A stretch of DNA of 36,915 nt from Mucidula mucida (taxonomy: Eukaryota > Basidiomycota > Agaricomycetes > Agaricales > Physalacriaceae). The position numbers and the translations under genes are program-made. The stretch is from assembly GCA_015501055.1 (NCBI GenBank), contig JADNYV010000341.1, positions 1 through 36,915 of the forward strand, read 5' to 3'. How positions within the stretch are numbered: position 1 is the stretch's first letter; each line of letters starts with the position of its first letter. The notes beneath the pieces are model-generated. The model was not told the origin of the DNA. It saw only the letters and a list, made by a program, of their open reading frames with translations, and searched no databases. Of this stretch, positions 1 to 9,646 are shown piece by piece.

Positions 1-1553
1 TCCTTCTCCTTCTGCCTCCGCTTCTCCTTCTTGGCCTGCTGCTCCCTCTCCCTCTCCTCCTCCGCCCTCCTCCGAGCTCCTTCTCCTCTCTTATAACTCA
101 GTGCCGTCTGCCACGCGCCACGCTGGCTTCTCACATACCACCGCACGTCCATTGTCAACGCAAGCGTAGCGGCGCCAGAGCGTTCACGGTCTTCATCATC
201 CCCCGCAAATTCTCCATACACCCTCTGACCGAGGTCTCCGAAATGGACGCGGCCAGGATCACTGAACATTTCGGTGATGAGGCGAACGCTGGCTTTCACG
301 TCTTTCCTCGTCGGCACAGGTTGCGGGATATGCGCAGGTGGCGCTGGTGTGGGCCGAACGGTCGTTCGCTGGGAATATGGTGCATTCAAGGCGGAAAAGT
401 CGAACGTGATGTCGCCCGCTTTCCGTTGAGCCGCCCACTCCTCCATGGTCTGAGATGGAAGAGGTGTTTTTGAGGCGAGGAGGTCAACGGGTGTGCCTCG
501 CTTCACGATCTCGGCGTTCTCCCTCTCGATGACGGTTCGTCCGACGACCTTGCCTCTCTCCCAAAGTCCCGACAGACCAAAGCTCCCCCATCCTGTGGCC
601 CATCTCCACTTTTTCTCTTCATCTTCCTTGCGCTTCTTCTCTAGACCACTATTTGTTTCGTCGGGGGATAGTCCGATACCGTAGTAGCCCATGAGCGGGA
701 CATGCGACGTGAATTCATTGATTTGTTTGAGCAAGTCAGCGGGTACACCCTTGGTAGCTTTGTCCTTGTAATGCGCCTTTTGTAGGTTGACACCAGTTTG
801 CTTTCGCACGACGGCACGACGATTCTGGAACTAAAAAAGGGCAATGTAAATATCGGGTAACGGGCATGGAGAACACGCCGTTCAGCACAAGGACAAATGC
901 TTACCCAAACATCAATCTGTCGCTCAGACATAAGACCCTTCTCAGCGAGTATGCGTTTATCTGCAGCTGGGGGAAAAGGGTTCCACAAAAAATATGTGGT
1001 AAGGATGGGGATAAAAGACTATAATATGAAGGTGTATTAGATACAGACGAATGTCGAGCAAGAAAGGAGGCATTGCACGTACGTTGTTAAATGGTTTGGA
1101 TGATGCGCTAGGTATGGTCGAGGCAGCTTGTATAGAACGCGCGATTTCCTCCTTTGCCTTCTGATGCTCCTTGACTAGAATTGGTACGGCTTGCTGGATA
1201 AATCGCTTTTCCAATACAGCCGCAAACCTCTGGGGTCCCTTTAGATGGGCAGGTAGGTGTATTAAGGACTCGTTATGAGCCTTGTCGAACACTCGTTGGT
1301 ACTCCTCCCGTAGTTCTTGTATTGACTGAGCCAGGGCCGAGCGAAGTTCTGGCAAGACAGTCTGGTCGTCGAGCTCAGACCGCACGTCGGCCGGTAGCGT
1401 CAGAGTCAGAACATGCAGCTGTGGACATGGCACAGAAGAAGCGATTCGAGTGGCAGGGGATGGTGGGCGAACAGATGAAAGCGCCTGCTTGAATAATTGA
1501 GAGATCTGAGCGATTCTCTGGTACGGGTCGGTAAGCATGAGCTCTGTGGTCAT
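1..1553 (-). CDS. HD2: HD2 homeodomain mating-type protein, pair 1 (C-terminus beyond left edge)
   Basis: HD2-class mating-type transcription factor, expected to pair with HD1 proteins of another allele in the nucleus. Exons on the minus strand are about 1553-1083, 1018-905 and 830 to the window edge; introns are 64 and 74 nt. The N-terminal ~150 residues are helical and would be the HD1-recognition region. The homeodomain spans the two introns: IPILTTYFLWNPFPPAADK, then RQIDVW, then FQNRRAVVRKQ. The second intron falls exactly between W and F of the WFQNRR recognition helix, as in the pair 2 HD2 at 11912. Downstream motifs shared with that gene include WGSFGLSGLWERGR, MEEWA and DVRWYV. The reading frame is still open at base 1 in a Lys/Glu/Arg-rich stretch, so the C-terminus is missing. 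The start at 1553 is the first ATG and its residues align with the pair 2 start. A mip gene may lie further left; it is not in the window. Confidence 0.92.
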
Positions 1554-1729
1554 TGGTAAAGCGAGTAAGTGGGGAAGAGACCGGTGGAAACTATTACAAG
1601 CCAGTCAGATTGCCATTCTAGGTGAACAATGGAATTTGTTTGTTTGATCGTGCTTGGACCCAATCGCGCTGCTGAGTTTGAATGTTATGCTTATATCGTT
1701 GTCGTCTGTCCAAAGTCCCGCCATACACC
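1554..1729. promoter_or_regulatory. Bidirectional promoter of HD pair 1
   Basis: This 176-bp gap separates the divergent HD2 and HD1 start codons. It holds two short sequences that recur in the other HD-pair promoter in the same orientation relative to the genes. GAACAATGG (1624-1632) reads CCATTGTTC towards HD2 and has an ATTGTT core of the kind bound by HMG-box proteins. GCTGAGTTTGAA (1671-1682) reads towards HD1. Which factors bind is inference. Confidence 0.7.
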
Positions 1730-4556
1730 ATGGATACTAGTAATAGCGTCCAAGACCGTCTCGTTGCTGCACTCGAGTCTTTTCTACATATATCGCACGA
1801 ATCCCGGAATGGCCCAAGCCTGGACGCATTTGCTGCCCATTGGCAATCACTCTATAACGAGACCACAGAGGAGCATGCCGATCTAGCGTACAACGTTGCT
1901 GGGGCTATCGACGTCGTTTGCGAAACTCTTATGCAGTTGTCAGTCGTAGAAGACGACGTTGCGGAGCAGGTCGAGAAGGATCATGATGCCGTCAAAGCCC
2001 AACTCATACCACAGCATACGACTACTCTCAAAGTCAGAAAGCCATCTCCCTCCCCATTCCCGTCTTCGCCGTCCTCCCGAGAGTCTTCACCCATAGATGC
2101 CTCATCTTCTTTACGGTGGTCGACGGCGATGCCCCCTTCTCCCATACACGCTCAACAGCCCGCTGATTGCACTCTACCTGGCCTCCAGACCCCACTTTTG
2201 GGGACAAGGTCGAAACATGCACCGTCTGATCCGTCGCTGATTTTGCCTCAAGATAACGAGCTTGAGGGGAATATGCTGCCGGGCGCGTCTGCTGGTTTGT
2301 CTTTATTATCTCTTGATTATAAGTATGTCTGTTGATCCTTTCCTTGCGTAGGCTACAAAGACCTCGCTATCGGTGGTGTGACATGCAATACCACATTAAC
2401 GTCGCAAGCTAGCTACTCTTCGCGCACTTCCATGCCCCCACTCTTGGACACGGCACAAGGCATCTCGTCGCGGCTACCGTCACCTGCGACGAGTGAGCAC
2501 TACGCTGAAAGGCGTATCTCTCCCCGCAGTATGTCTTTCCTTCCGTGTGCTTCCATCATTGTGTTGACCATTTCGTTCTTTAGTACAAAGTGTTGGCAGT
2601 GATAGTGATGGTAAGTTATGCTCTGATGTCTGTTACATTCGAAACTCAGCTTCGTCAGTCGCCTCGGACTCAAACCCAGACACGATCGAAGATTACACAA
2701 GTGCTTCCATGGAAGAAAAAAGTAAGTTTCCTTGTCCTGAAGAAAGGTTATCATTCTCATGTTTCACTCCACCAGATTCGCCGACGGTTGTGATTGAAGC
2801 ACAAGAAACACAGTCGTCTTTGATCACGCCGCCTGGAACACCGTCACGTTCACCTTCCCCCTCGACTGAATCCAATAACCATACCGAGCTTTCGTCGCCG
2901 CCCACCGGAAAAATCCAACAACATTCATCTGTAACACACGCATTCATTCGACCATTACTTACCCACCTCGTTGAGAAGCCCTATAACTTCTACCCATCCA
3001 AAACTCTCATATCCGAAATCGCTCTCTCAAGCGATACGTCCGAAAAAGACATAAATGCCTACCTGAGCCAGTTGCGCTCTAGACTGGGTTGGAACGCAAT
3101 CCGCAAAAAGTACTTTCCTCCAACGCAATGGAGCATCAACGAGATGCTTGCGTGGCTGGATGGGTATTGGCAGTACACACACTCCGAGCTTCCTGCGCTC
3201 AAGGATTATGATTTCTATATGGGTGCGGACGGTATCAGCGGCACAATGTGTGGGCTGGACGTCCGATTGGCGGTCTTGTATGACGACTTGAGAGTCATTT
3301 ACGACAGGATGACTAGAAGGGAGGGTGAGGGTAGTGATCTTGGCAAGGCGATCAAGGAGGGCGTGAAATGGTCCGGCAAGCACGAGTGGGAAAAGAAGAG
3401 GAAGGAGCTTGAGAAACAAGGCGAGGCGTTGAGGAAAGTGCAGAGGGAGGAAGAGAGAAGTCTCAAGAGGAAGCTTGTGGACGACGAGGACTATGACGAC
3501 GAGGGAGCGGCTAGACAAGTACCGCGCGCCCGCGTGGTCTCTGCACCTCAACCTCAAAGCAAGAAACGTGGTCGTTCAGAGTCTCCGGAATCTGAAGACG
3601 ATGGGGACTCGACGCCGCCGCCACCCGCTAAGCGACATTGTTCACTACCAACGATGTCGTTGTCGACACCGCCAGATCTCGACAATTGGTTCAAAGTTCA
3701 GAAGCCGATGTCGACGTGGGACGCACCAGTGACATTGAAGGCCTTTAGCTACGACGCAATGCCGATGCCGTCGCTTGTCGACGATGATAGCGACTCAGAG
3801 AGGGGAAGTAGTGTTGGACGTGAGTATCCTTTTATTTGTGGTTTCTTTTCGTTTCGTTGGGCTTCGTGGCACTGTCTGCATGGATGTATCATCGTCGCGA
3901 CCGATTGGGCCTGGCCAGCGCAGGTCAGCGTCGATGGTACATCGCCGGTGGTGGAAGAAGGGGAGGAAGGAAACAACGGGTTTCCATTCCAAATGCTTTT
4001 ATATCCCTGGTCCTTTGTCTGTCCTTTCTCGGCGATTTCTATTGTTTCTGCATATCCAATTCTTGGATCCATATTGGGTGCAAGATGGTCTTGTTCTGCG
4101 TTGGGCCATTGCATTTCATTTTTCTATTGTTTCTCTCCATTCCATTCCTTTGACAACGATGCTGACTCGATATCTTATCTAGCATCTACACCTGATTCTT
4201 CAGAACATGTCGACCTTCCTTCGTTCGATTTCTCAAGCTTGGTGCAACCTATGGATTATGGAGGGATGCCGAAGCCATTCGAGCTTAACGTTCCTACACT
4301 CCCAGATGTTGCATTCCCCGAGCTTCTCAACGCCCAGAATCTCAACATTGACCTTTTCGCTGGTCTGTCTGCCGCGCCGGCATCCACAGGCAAGGACCTC
4401 CCGTCACTATCCAGCTCTGACCAGTTCATTTCCATCCCGACATCTGATGAAGCTCCGTTTGATTTCGGTGACCCCCAATCCTGGAGTTTCAACTATGAGG
4501 GCTTGGATCTAGGGAGTATGGGCTTTGATCTGAACTTTGGGTTGGATGGCGTGTGA
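1730..4556 (+). CDS. HD1: HD1 mating-type protein, pair 1, with degenerate homeodomain
   Basis: HD1-class partner of HD2. My exon model is 1730-2294, 2352-2528, 2584-2610, 2650 (or 2659)-2721, 2776-3819 and 4183-4556, giving about 752 residues. It closes in frame. The N-terminal ~110 residues (from MDTSNSVQDRLVAALESFL) match the pair 2 HD1 and are the likely HD2-contact region. A TALE-like homeodomain follows, but helix 3 reads AYLSQLRSRLGW (Y376, L377, Q379), so the canonical W48, F49 and N51 are replaced. After it come a Lys/Glu-rich stretch, a basic block (SKKRGRSESPES, AKRHCSLPTMSLSTPP) nearly identical to the pair 2 HD1, and an aromatic/acidic tail (SWSFNYEGLDLGSMGFDLN) that could be an activation domain. 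The extra small exons between 2352 and 2721 have no clear counterpart in the other HD1. The last intron (363 nt) has no in-frame stop. Confidence 0.87.
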
Positions 4557-5256
4557 GAGGGAACGAGCAGTCTTCGTTCTTCTGCCCACCAAGTGTGTGG
4601 TCCCGCCTTTACAGGCCAGAGGGATGTGGATACGCCGGTCGTATTCCTGCCCTTCTCCCCTCCGCCAGCGCCGCGGACATGACATCGCGTCGCGTCCCAT
4701 ACCTGCCTTGGGTCGCTCTGATGTCACGTCGGGCCGCTCGCTGCGCCTCATATGCCGCTTGTTGTAGCCCTCACCGCGTGGAGACACAAACTTATGGTCT
4801 CATCTGTTTGCATTCATATCTACGCACTTCACTTATACCCACTCGCACTCAAACATACAATTATACCCCCCCAAACACTATGCTTTCATGTCTATGTTTT
4901 CGTCTATGCTTTTTCTCGCTATCGCTATTGCTATCGTTATTGTATCATTATTATTGTTTTCTTTTACCACTACTGTATTGATATTTCCGTGCGAAACGAT
5001 GAAGGACTTGCTTGCAGAATGACGCTCTGAGAAAATCGCTTTGCAGCTAGCGAACTCCGCTAAAAGACGTGGTGGGCAAACTGCTTCCCACACTTCCTCT
5101 TCTTCCAGTGGTACCATTCGGTGTCATACGGTATATAGAGTAGGAATAGATAACCTTAGTGGGGTGTCCATATCAAAAACTTTTTCCCAATACTATAACG
5201 CATCAACGCATCAACTTATAACCTAACGAAAAGTACTACTACACGAGTCCATCACT
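4557..5256. other. Intergenic gap between convergent genes
   Basis: Holds the 3' flanks of HD1 (plus) and the membrane-protein gene (minus). It is pyrimidine-rich around 4890-4985. I see no gene here. Confidence 0.6.
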
Positions 5257-6535
5257 CTAGCGCTTCCCGGCTTGAACAGGCGGGGTATACCCCGGCGGGG
5301 GCCCATCCGACGCCCACTGCAGCATATTCATCTGCTCACGCAACGCCGCTATCTGCGCCTTGAGCTCGTCCATCTCGTCGTCCCGTCCCCCCGGCGTCTG
5401 CGCCATCTCGTTCTGTATCGCGCGCATCTGCGCCTGCAAGCGCGTGCGCCGCGGGTCCAGGGGGGATGCGGGGGGTGCGGCGCCGGGTGGGAGTGAGGAC
5501 GACGATGCTGCAGCGGACATGACGATGGCGCCGCTTGGTAAGGAGGATACGACGTCTTGGGGTATATACGACGAGGACCTGGTAGGGGTGTACTCAGAGG
5601 AGGATGAAGATGGAGTAGTGAAAGCGGGATAATTGTATTCGGTAAGCGGAAGGAGCGACTGCGCGTTGTCGTTATAGGGCGAGGACCTGGACATGGGTGG
5701 CTCGTGGTTAGGGTTATGGTACCGGCGCCGCCGCTTGAGGAAGAACAAGATGGCTAGTCCGACTCCGAGCGCGGCGGCGAGTCCGCCGACTACGCCTCCG
5801 GCGATGGCGCCAGCCGAGGAAGATGAATCGTGGCCATGGGAGGAAGATGAGGTGGCGGAAGAAGAGGTTGAGGTAGAACTTGCTGTACCAGAGGCCGCCG
5901 CGTCTTCATCATATCTACAGGACCGTAAATTAGATGTATGATTTCGAGGCGCGAACACACGTACGTATACACCGCATAGTCAAAGCTGACGAACACATTA
6001 TAGTCAACGCCCGATGTGCTGACCAGCACGCTGTGCGCGCGCTGCTCGAGCCCCGCCACCGAGAATGCAAGCGCGTTGTACTCCAGCGCCGTTGTGATAT
6101 CAGAGGGCGTGTGCGTGAACAGCCCAGCGTGCTCATCGTCCACCGTGAAATTGCACTCCGTCCTCGTAGTGATGCCGCTTCCCTCGTTGTTGGCGAGGAT
6201 GAAGTACACATACAACGCAACGCCTGTTGTTTGTTTAAGAAAGTAGCAAGTAGGAGTAGGTGTAACGCACCCTCAAAAGAAAAAGAAATATTGGTCGACC
6301 CGAGGGTCGGATTGTAAGTCGCCGCCATCCAGGTGCCGTCGAACGCTGAGGACGGGGAGGGCTGTATCGCACACCGCGCGCAGTGCGTGCCGTCCCAGGC
6401 GCTCATGGGCTGATAGACGGGCACCGCGCCCGTTTCCGAGTCGCCGTTGCTGTCATCGATGGTGCGGTTGACGCGCGCGCCGCGGGCGCAGTTTGCTAGC
6501 AGGCAAAGCAAGACGAGAAAGCAGGCGCCCATCAT
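5257..6535 (-). CDS. Single-pass membrane protein with Ser-rich stalk and cytoplasmic tail
   Basis: Predicted type I plasma-membrane protein of a plan common in basidiomycetes; function unknown. Exons about 6535-6271, 6223-5965 and 5914-5257 (introns 47 and 50 nt) give about 393 residues. I chose the start at 6535 (MMGACFLVLLCLLANCARG) because it gives a clean signal peptide; an upstream in-frame Met at 6592 would bury it. The extracellular part (~150 residues) contains several Cys and N-glycosylation sequons such as NRT and NIS. A Ser/Thr-rich stalk follows (SSTSTSSSATSSSS), then a Gly/Ala-rich transmembrane helix (AIAGGVVGGLAAALGVGLAI, about residues 211-235) ending in KRRRR. The cytoplasmic tail is Ser/Pro-rich with a short C-terminal helix (DEMDELKAQIAALREQMNML) that may form a coiled coil. 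It lies between the two HD pairs but nothing ties it to mating. Confidence 0.75.
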
Positions 6536-7183
6536 CAAAGTTGGGTCGTCAAAAACATGGAAAGTGTCAGTGATATGTATGGAATCAGGCACTAGGCTTT
6601 AGCGCGCCAGGGCCGTTTGATTGACAGGTTTTCCCGGCGGTAGTAGAGTATTCTTCGCGCTGGCACTGGTGTGTACATTTATGATTATGGTCCCGGGCCC
6701 CCCAGAGAAATTTAGAGGTGCGAAATCAGGAGTGCCACCCGTCACATGACCGGAAAGACGCAACGACGCCCAAGGACCGTGGTTCAATTGGAAACTACGA
6801 CGGATTCAAAGCTGTCAATTGAAGACCAACCGATTGTCAAAGGACTGGAACCAAAGAAAAACATGGGCAGCAAGAACTTTGAAAAGAGTCTCCTATAGCA
6901 CTTCGGGCCCCCCAACCTCCCATTGCCCCCGGAGTTCCAGTGCATAAGTGACGACTGAATATGAGAGCCTAGACTGCAATCCGTGTTGGGTATGTATTCT
7001 TCAAGATCCGTTACTGCGGGATTCGAGGTCTGCTCAAGAGTACGTCGATGTTGGAAAAGCCAAGACGAGTTCGCAGGCTGAGGAGTCACCTCTCTGAGTC
7101 TGACTCTTCCAAAGGCGTTCCACCAAATTATCGAGAGGTTGTTAATATAGTATGGTTACCATTTCACATAAACATAGATCGCA
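6536..7183. other. Intergenic gap
   Basis: No supportable gene. The 10-mer GGGCCCCCCA occurs twice as a direct repeat (6695-6704 and 6905-6914). The gap contains the promoter of the membrane-protein gene and the 3' flank of the Arg/Glu-rich gene. Confidence 0.5.
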
Positions 7184-8715
7184 TCACCTGGGCACATACC
7201 TCCCAACAGGGGACCGCGTCCTCGGACGCTCATACTGATAATACTCCTCCCTCGCCCTCTTCACCGACATGCCCGGACTAGGACTCCTCGCGCGCCTCAA
7301 CGAGGTCCTCCCATCATACATCGGGGGATAATCACCTCGCGGGGGTGGTGGTGGTGGTGGCGCATAACGCCTATAATATTCATCGCGCTCCCACCTCTCT
7401 CTGTCCCATGAAGGAGGAGGAGGAGGAGGAGGCGAAGGGAAGCGCCTCTTGATCCTGTCTCTGTCTCTGGCTAGATCTGCTGCGCTCGGAGGGGAGAAGC
7501 GTCCGGGGTAAGAGCGTGCCCTCTCCCTCTCCGTGAGTTCTCTCTCCCTCTCTCTCTCCCTCTCCCTCTCGCGCTCCCTTTCTCTCATCTCCCGCTCTCG
7601 TAATTCCCGCTCCCGCTCCCTCTCATATGGATCTTGGGGACGATAACTCTTTTCTGGAGGAGGACGATAGCTGTTTTCTGAAGGAGAAGGACGATAGTTG
7701 TTTTCATGACGGGGAGGAGGAGGGGGAGACGTATACTTGGAAGGAGGTGTAATTCGTTCTTGGAGCGGAGGAGGAGGAGGATTATCGATCCTCTCCTTCA
7801 AACTCGGACGCGCGATACGGTCTTCGAGTTTAACAGGTGGAGGTGGAGGGGAGGGACGCCTCGTTGATGTGGAAGGTAGATTAGGAGGTGGAGGAGGCGG
7901 TGGTCTTCTTTCTTCCAGCATCGGACGAGGCGGTCCCCTCTCCCTATCATCATAGGGCCTTCTATATTCCGACGGCGGCGGCGGCTCATAATGGCGTTCC
8001 TCAGCAGGCGGCCTCGGAACAGAAGCTCTCCGGTCGTACGAGGGCGCATATCGGTCTCGTTCCCGTTCGCGCTCTCTTTCTCTTTCCCTTTCTCTTTCTC
8101 TCTCATACAGATACCTCTCGCGTTCCCGATCTCTGTCCGGGTATCGTTCGCGCTCACCCAGAGGAGGCGCATCCGCAAGAGGCCGAGGACGAGGAGGAGC
8201 CTTGAAAAATCCCATAAGCAATCCTCGTAGTCTTCACCCAAAAAAAAGCCACGCACCTCCTCAGGCTCTTTCTCTTTCTGCTTCCCCTTGCCATTCATAT
8301 CGGAATCACCATCACCATCAACATCAACTGGCCCCATCCACAATTCGCGCAGAATCTCCACGTGGGGCGTCGGCTTGTAGAACGGATGCTGCCCCGCCAG
8401 AATAGCCCGTTTAAGTGCCTGCAGTATCCCCAGGTCCGCAGAGTTTGTGTTTTCCTCGTGGTGGTATTGAGCACCGTTATTGTTGTTGTCGTTGTTGTTG
8501 TGAAAAAAGGGTGTGAACATAGGAAAAGGCAGCATCGAGGACATGGTGTTTTCCAGCGGTTCTTGTTTGATTGTCGTCGTCGTCGTCGTCATCCCAGAGT
8601 TTTTAGAGCCAGAAGTCCCGAATGCCTCGGTGTCGGTCAGCGTCGTCACTGTTCGTTCGCGCTCGGGTCGGGGCCGTTTCGTGTAGTACGGGTGGTGGTG
8701 GTTATAAGAGGACAT
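7184..8715 (-). CDS. Arg/Glu/Pro-rich low-complexity nuclear-type protein
   Basis: Two exons, 8715-8257 and 8200-7184, with a 56-nt intron, give about 491 residues. The start at 8715 (MSSYNHHHPYYTKRPRPERE) is favoured over an in-frame ATG at 8775 because a TATA box (8751-8760) lies between them, about 40 nt upstream of 8715. The N-terminal third has His/Asn-rich tracts and one ordered-looking segment (ILQALKRAILAGQHPFYKP). The rest is disordered: repeated RERERERE runs, long proline runs (PPPPPPP), and a C-terminal RRARSPSPG / RPRTRSPVGRY arginine-serine character. Such composition is typical of proteins of transcription or pre-mRNA processing complexes, but I recognise no family. The repeat tracts around 7540-7620 and 8070-8110 are CTCTCC-type simple repeats on the plus strand. 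Confidence 0.72.
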
Positions 8716-8750
8716 CGTGCTCGGCAGTGAACAAGGAATGGACGTCGGGG

Positions 8751-8760
8751 CTTTATATAG
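8751..8760 (-). promoter_or_regulatory. TATA box of the Arg/Glu-rich gene
   Basis: CTATATAAAG on the minus strand, about 40 nt upstream of the ATG at 8715. It decides the start choice for that gene. Confidence 0.6.
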
Positions 8761-9073
8761 TGGACGACAATGCAAAGAAAACGAGGTTGGTGAATGCTGT
8801 TAGATGGTACTAAGGTAAGATCAGATGCCGTGGCAAAGCGCGTGTTCCGTATTCGGAATATGGTCCCTGACAATTGTGCCGTACAAGTAACAAAGCGTAC
8901 AGAAAAAAAATGAACAAAATGCGAGAACATAGTCACTATGTATCCTCCGGTGGTGAACAATAAATGAGAACCAGTCATACATAAATTAATCAATAGGTTG
9001 GGTTGGTTGGAAAACCCGCTCACCGATCTCGATACCTCGCTCCAAGTCCCATCGGCATTGTTTCCCGCCACAG

Positions 9074-9211
9074 TCACATCACGTCCTCCCTGGCGGCATA
9101 CATCGACCACGGCGCAGCCGGACACGGCTCGCCTGGAGCGGGAAGCCCCTCAAACATCATGAGGTCCACAAAGTTGTGCTCCAAGACAGTTAACGTTGTG
9201 TCTTCGTTCAT
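9074..9211 (-). CDS. Possible 45-aa ORF with a close TATA box
   Basis: Open frame beginning MNEDTTLTVLEHNF and ending AAREDVM. A TATAAAA (9252-9258, minus strand) lies about 41 nt upstream of the ATG, and the leader between them is CA/CT-rich and free of other ATGs, like the leaders of real genes in this window. The length and N-terminal style recall basidiomycete pheromone precursors, but there is no C-terminal CaaX motif in this frame. It may instead be the first exon of a longer gene, although I found no convincing downstream exon. Function unknown. Confidence 0.35.
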   Translation of the reverse strand: MNEDTTLTVLEHNFVDLMMFEGLPAPGEPCPAAPWSMYAAREDVM

Positions 9212-9251
9212 GGTAGAAGGTTGACGTTGATCTGTTGTTGGCGGTGGGTTA

Positions 9252-9258
9252 TTTTATA
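9252..9258 (-). promoter_or_regulatory. TATA box upstream of the 45-aa ORF
   Basis: TATAAAA on the minus strand, about 41 nt upstream of the ATG at 9211. Confidence 0.45.
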
Positions 9259-9646
9259 TCGAAAATGATTGAGCACTGGATCTCCGAGTGCTTAGCCAAA
9301 GAAGAGAGACAATGCAGATGCACACGCGAGCATAGTACAATAAAACTGGCGGAGAAGAACGACTAGGGTGGAGAGATGATGGAGAGAAACAATACCAATG
9401 AGCACGCGGATACAATAACAAAATTGACAATGGGAGAAAGAAAGAGTCAGTCGCTTCGGACTATACCACTTTCAAAACCAACAGTTCCGTGTCTGATTGC
9501 TATACGAATACAAATGACAAGAGAGGATAACGATACAAGATAATAATAATGATAGAGATAGCAAGAGCATGGTCATAGCAGCATAGCATGTGCGAGAGGA
9601 CGAAAAATGCAAAATCAAAGTGACCACATAATGGGCGGGCCACCTA

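Noticed and set aside
3749..4182. Several overlapping open frames inside the last intron of HD1 pair 1
   Set aside because: They lie in a segment bounded by good splice signals, and the matching segment in the other HD1 is clearly intronic.
7540..8110. CTCTCC-type repeats as a possible CRISPR or tandem-repeat array
   Set aside because: They encode the RERERE repeats of a protein and lack regular spacers.
7737..8230. Plus-strand frames over the Arg/Glu-rich gene
   Set aside because: Shadows of the CT-rich simple repeats on the other strand.
9074..9211. Interpretation of the 45-aa ORF as a mating pheromone precursor
   Set aside because: No C-terminal CaaX motif in the frame and none reachable by a convincing intron.
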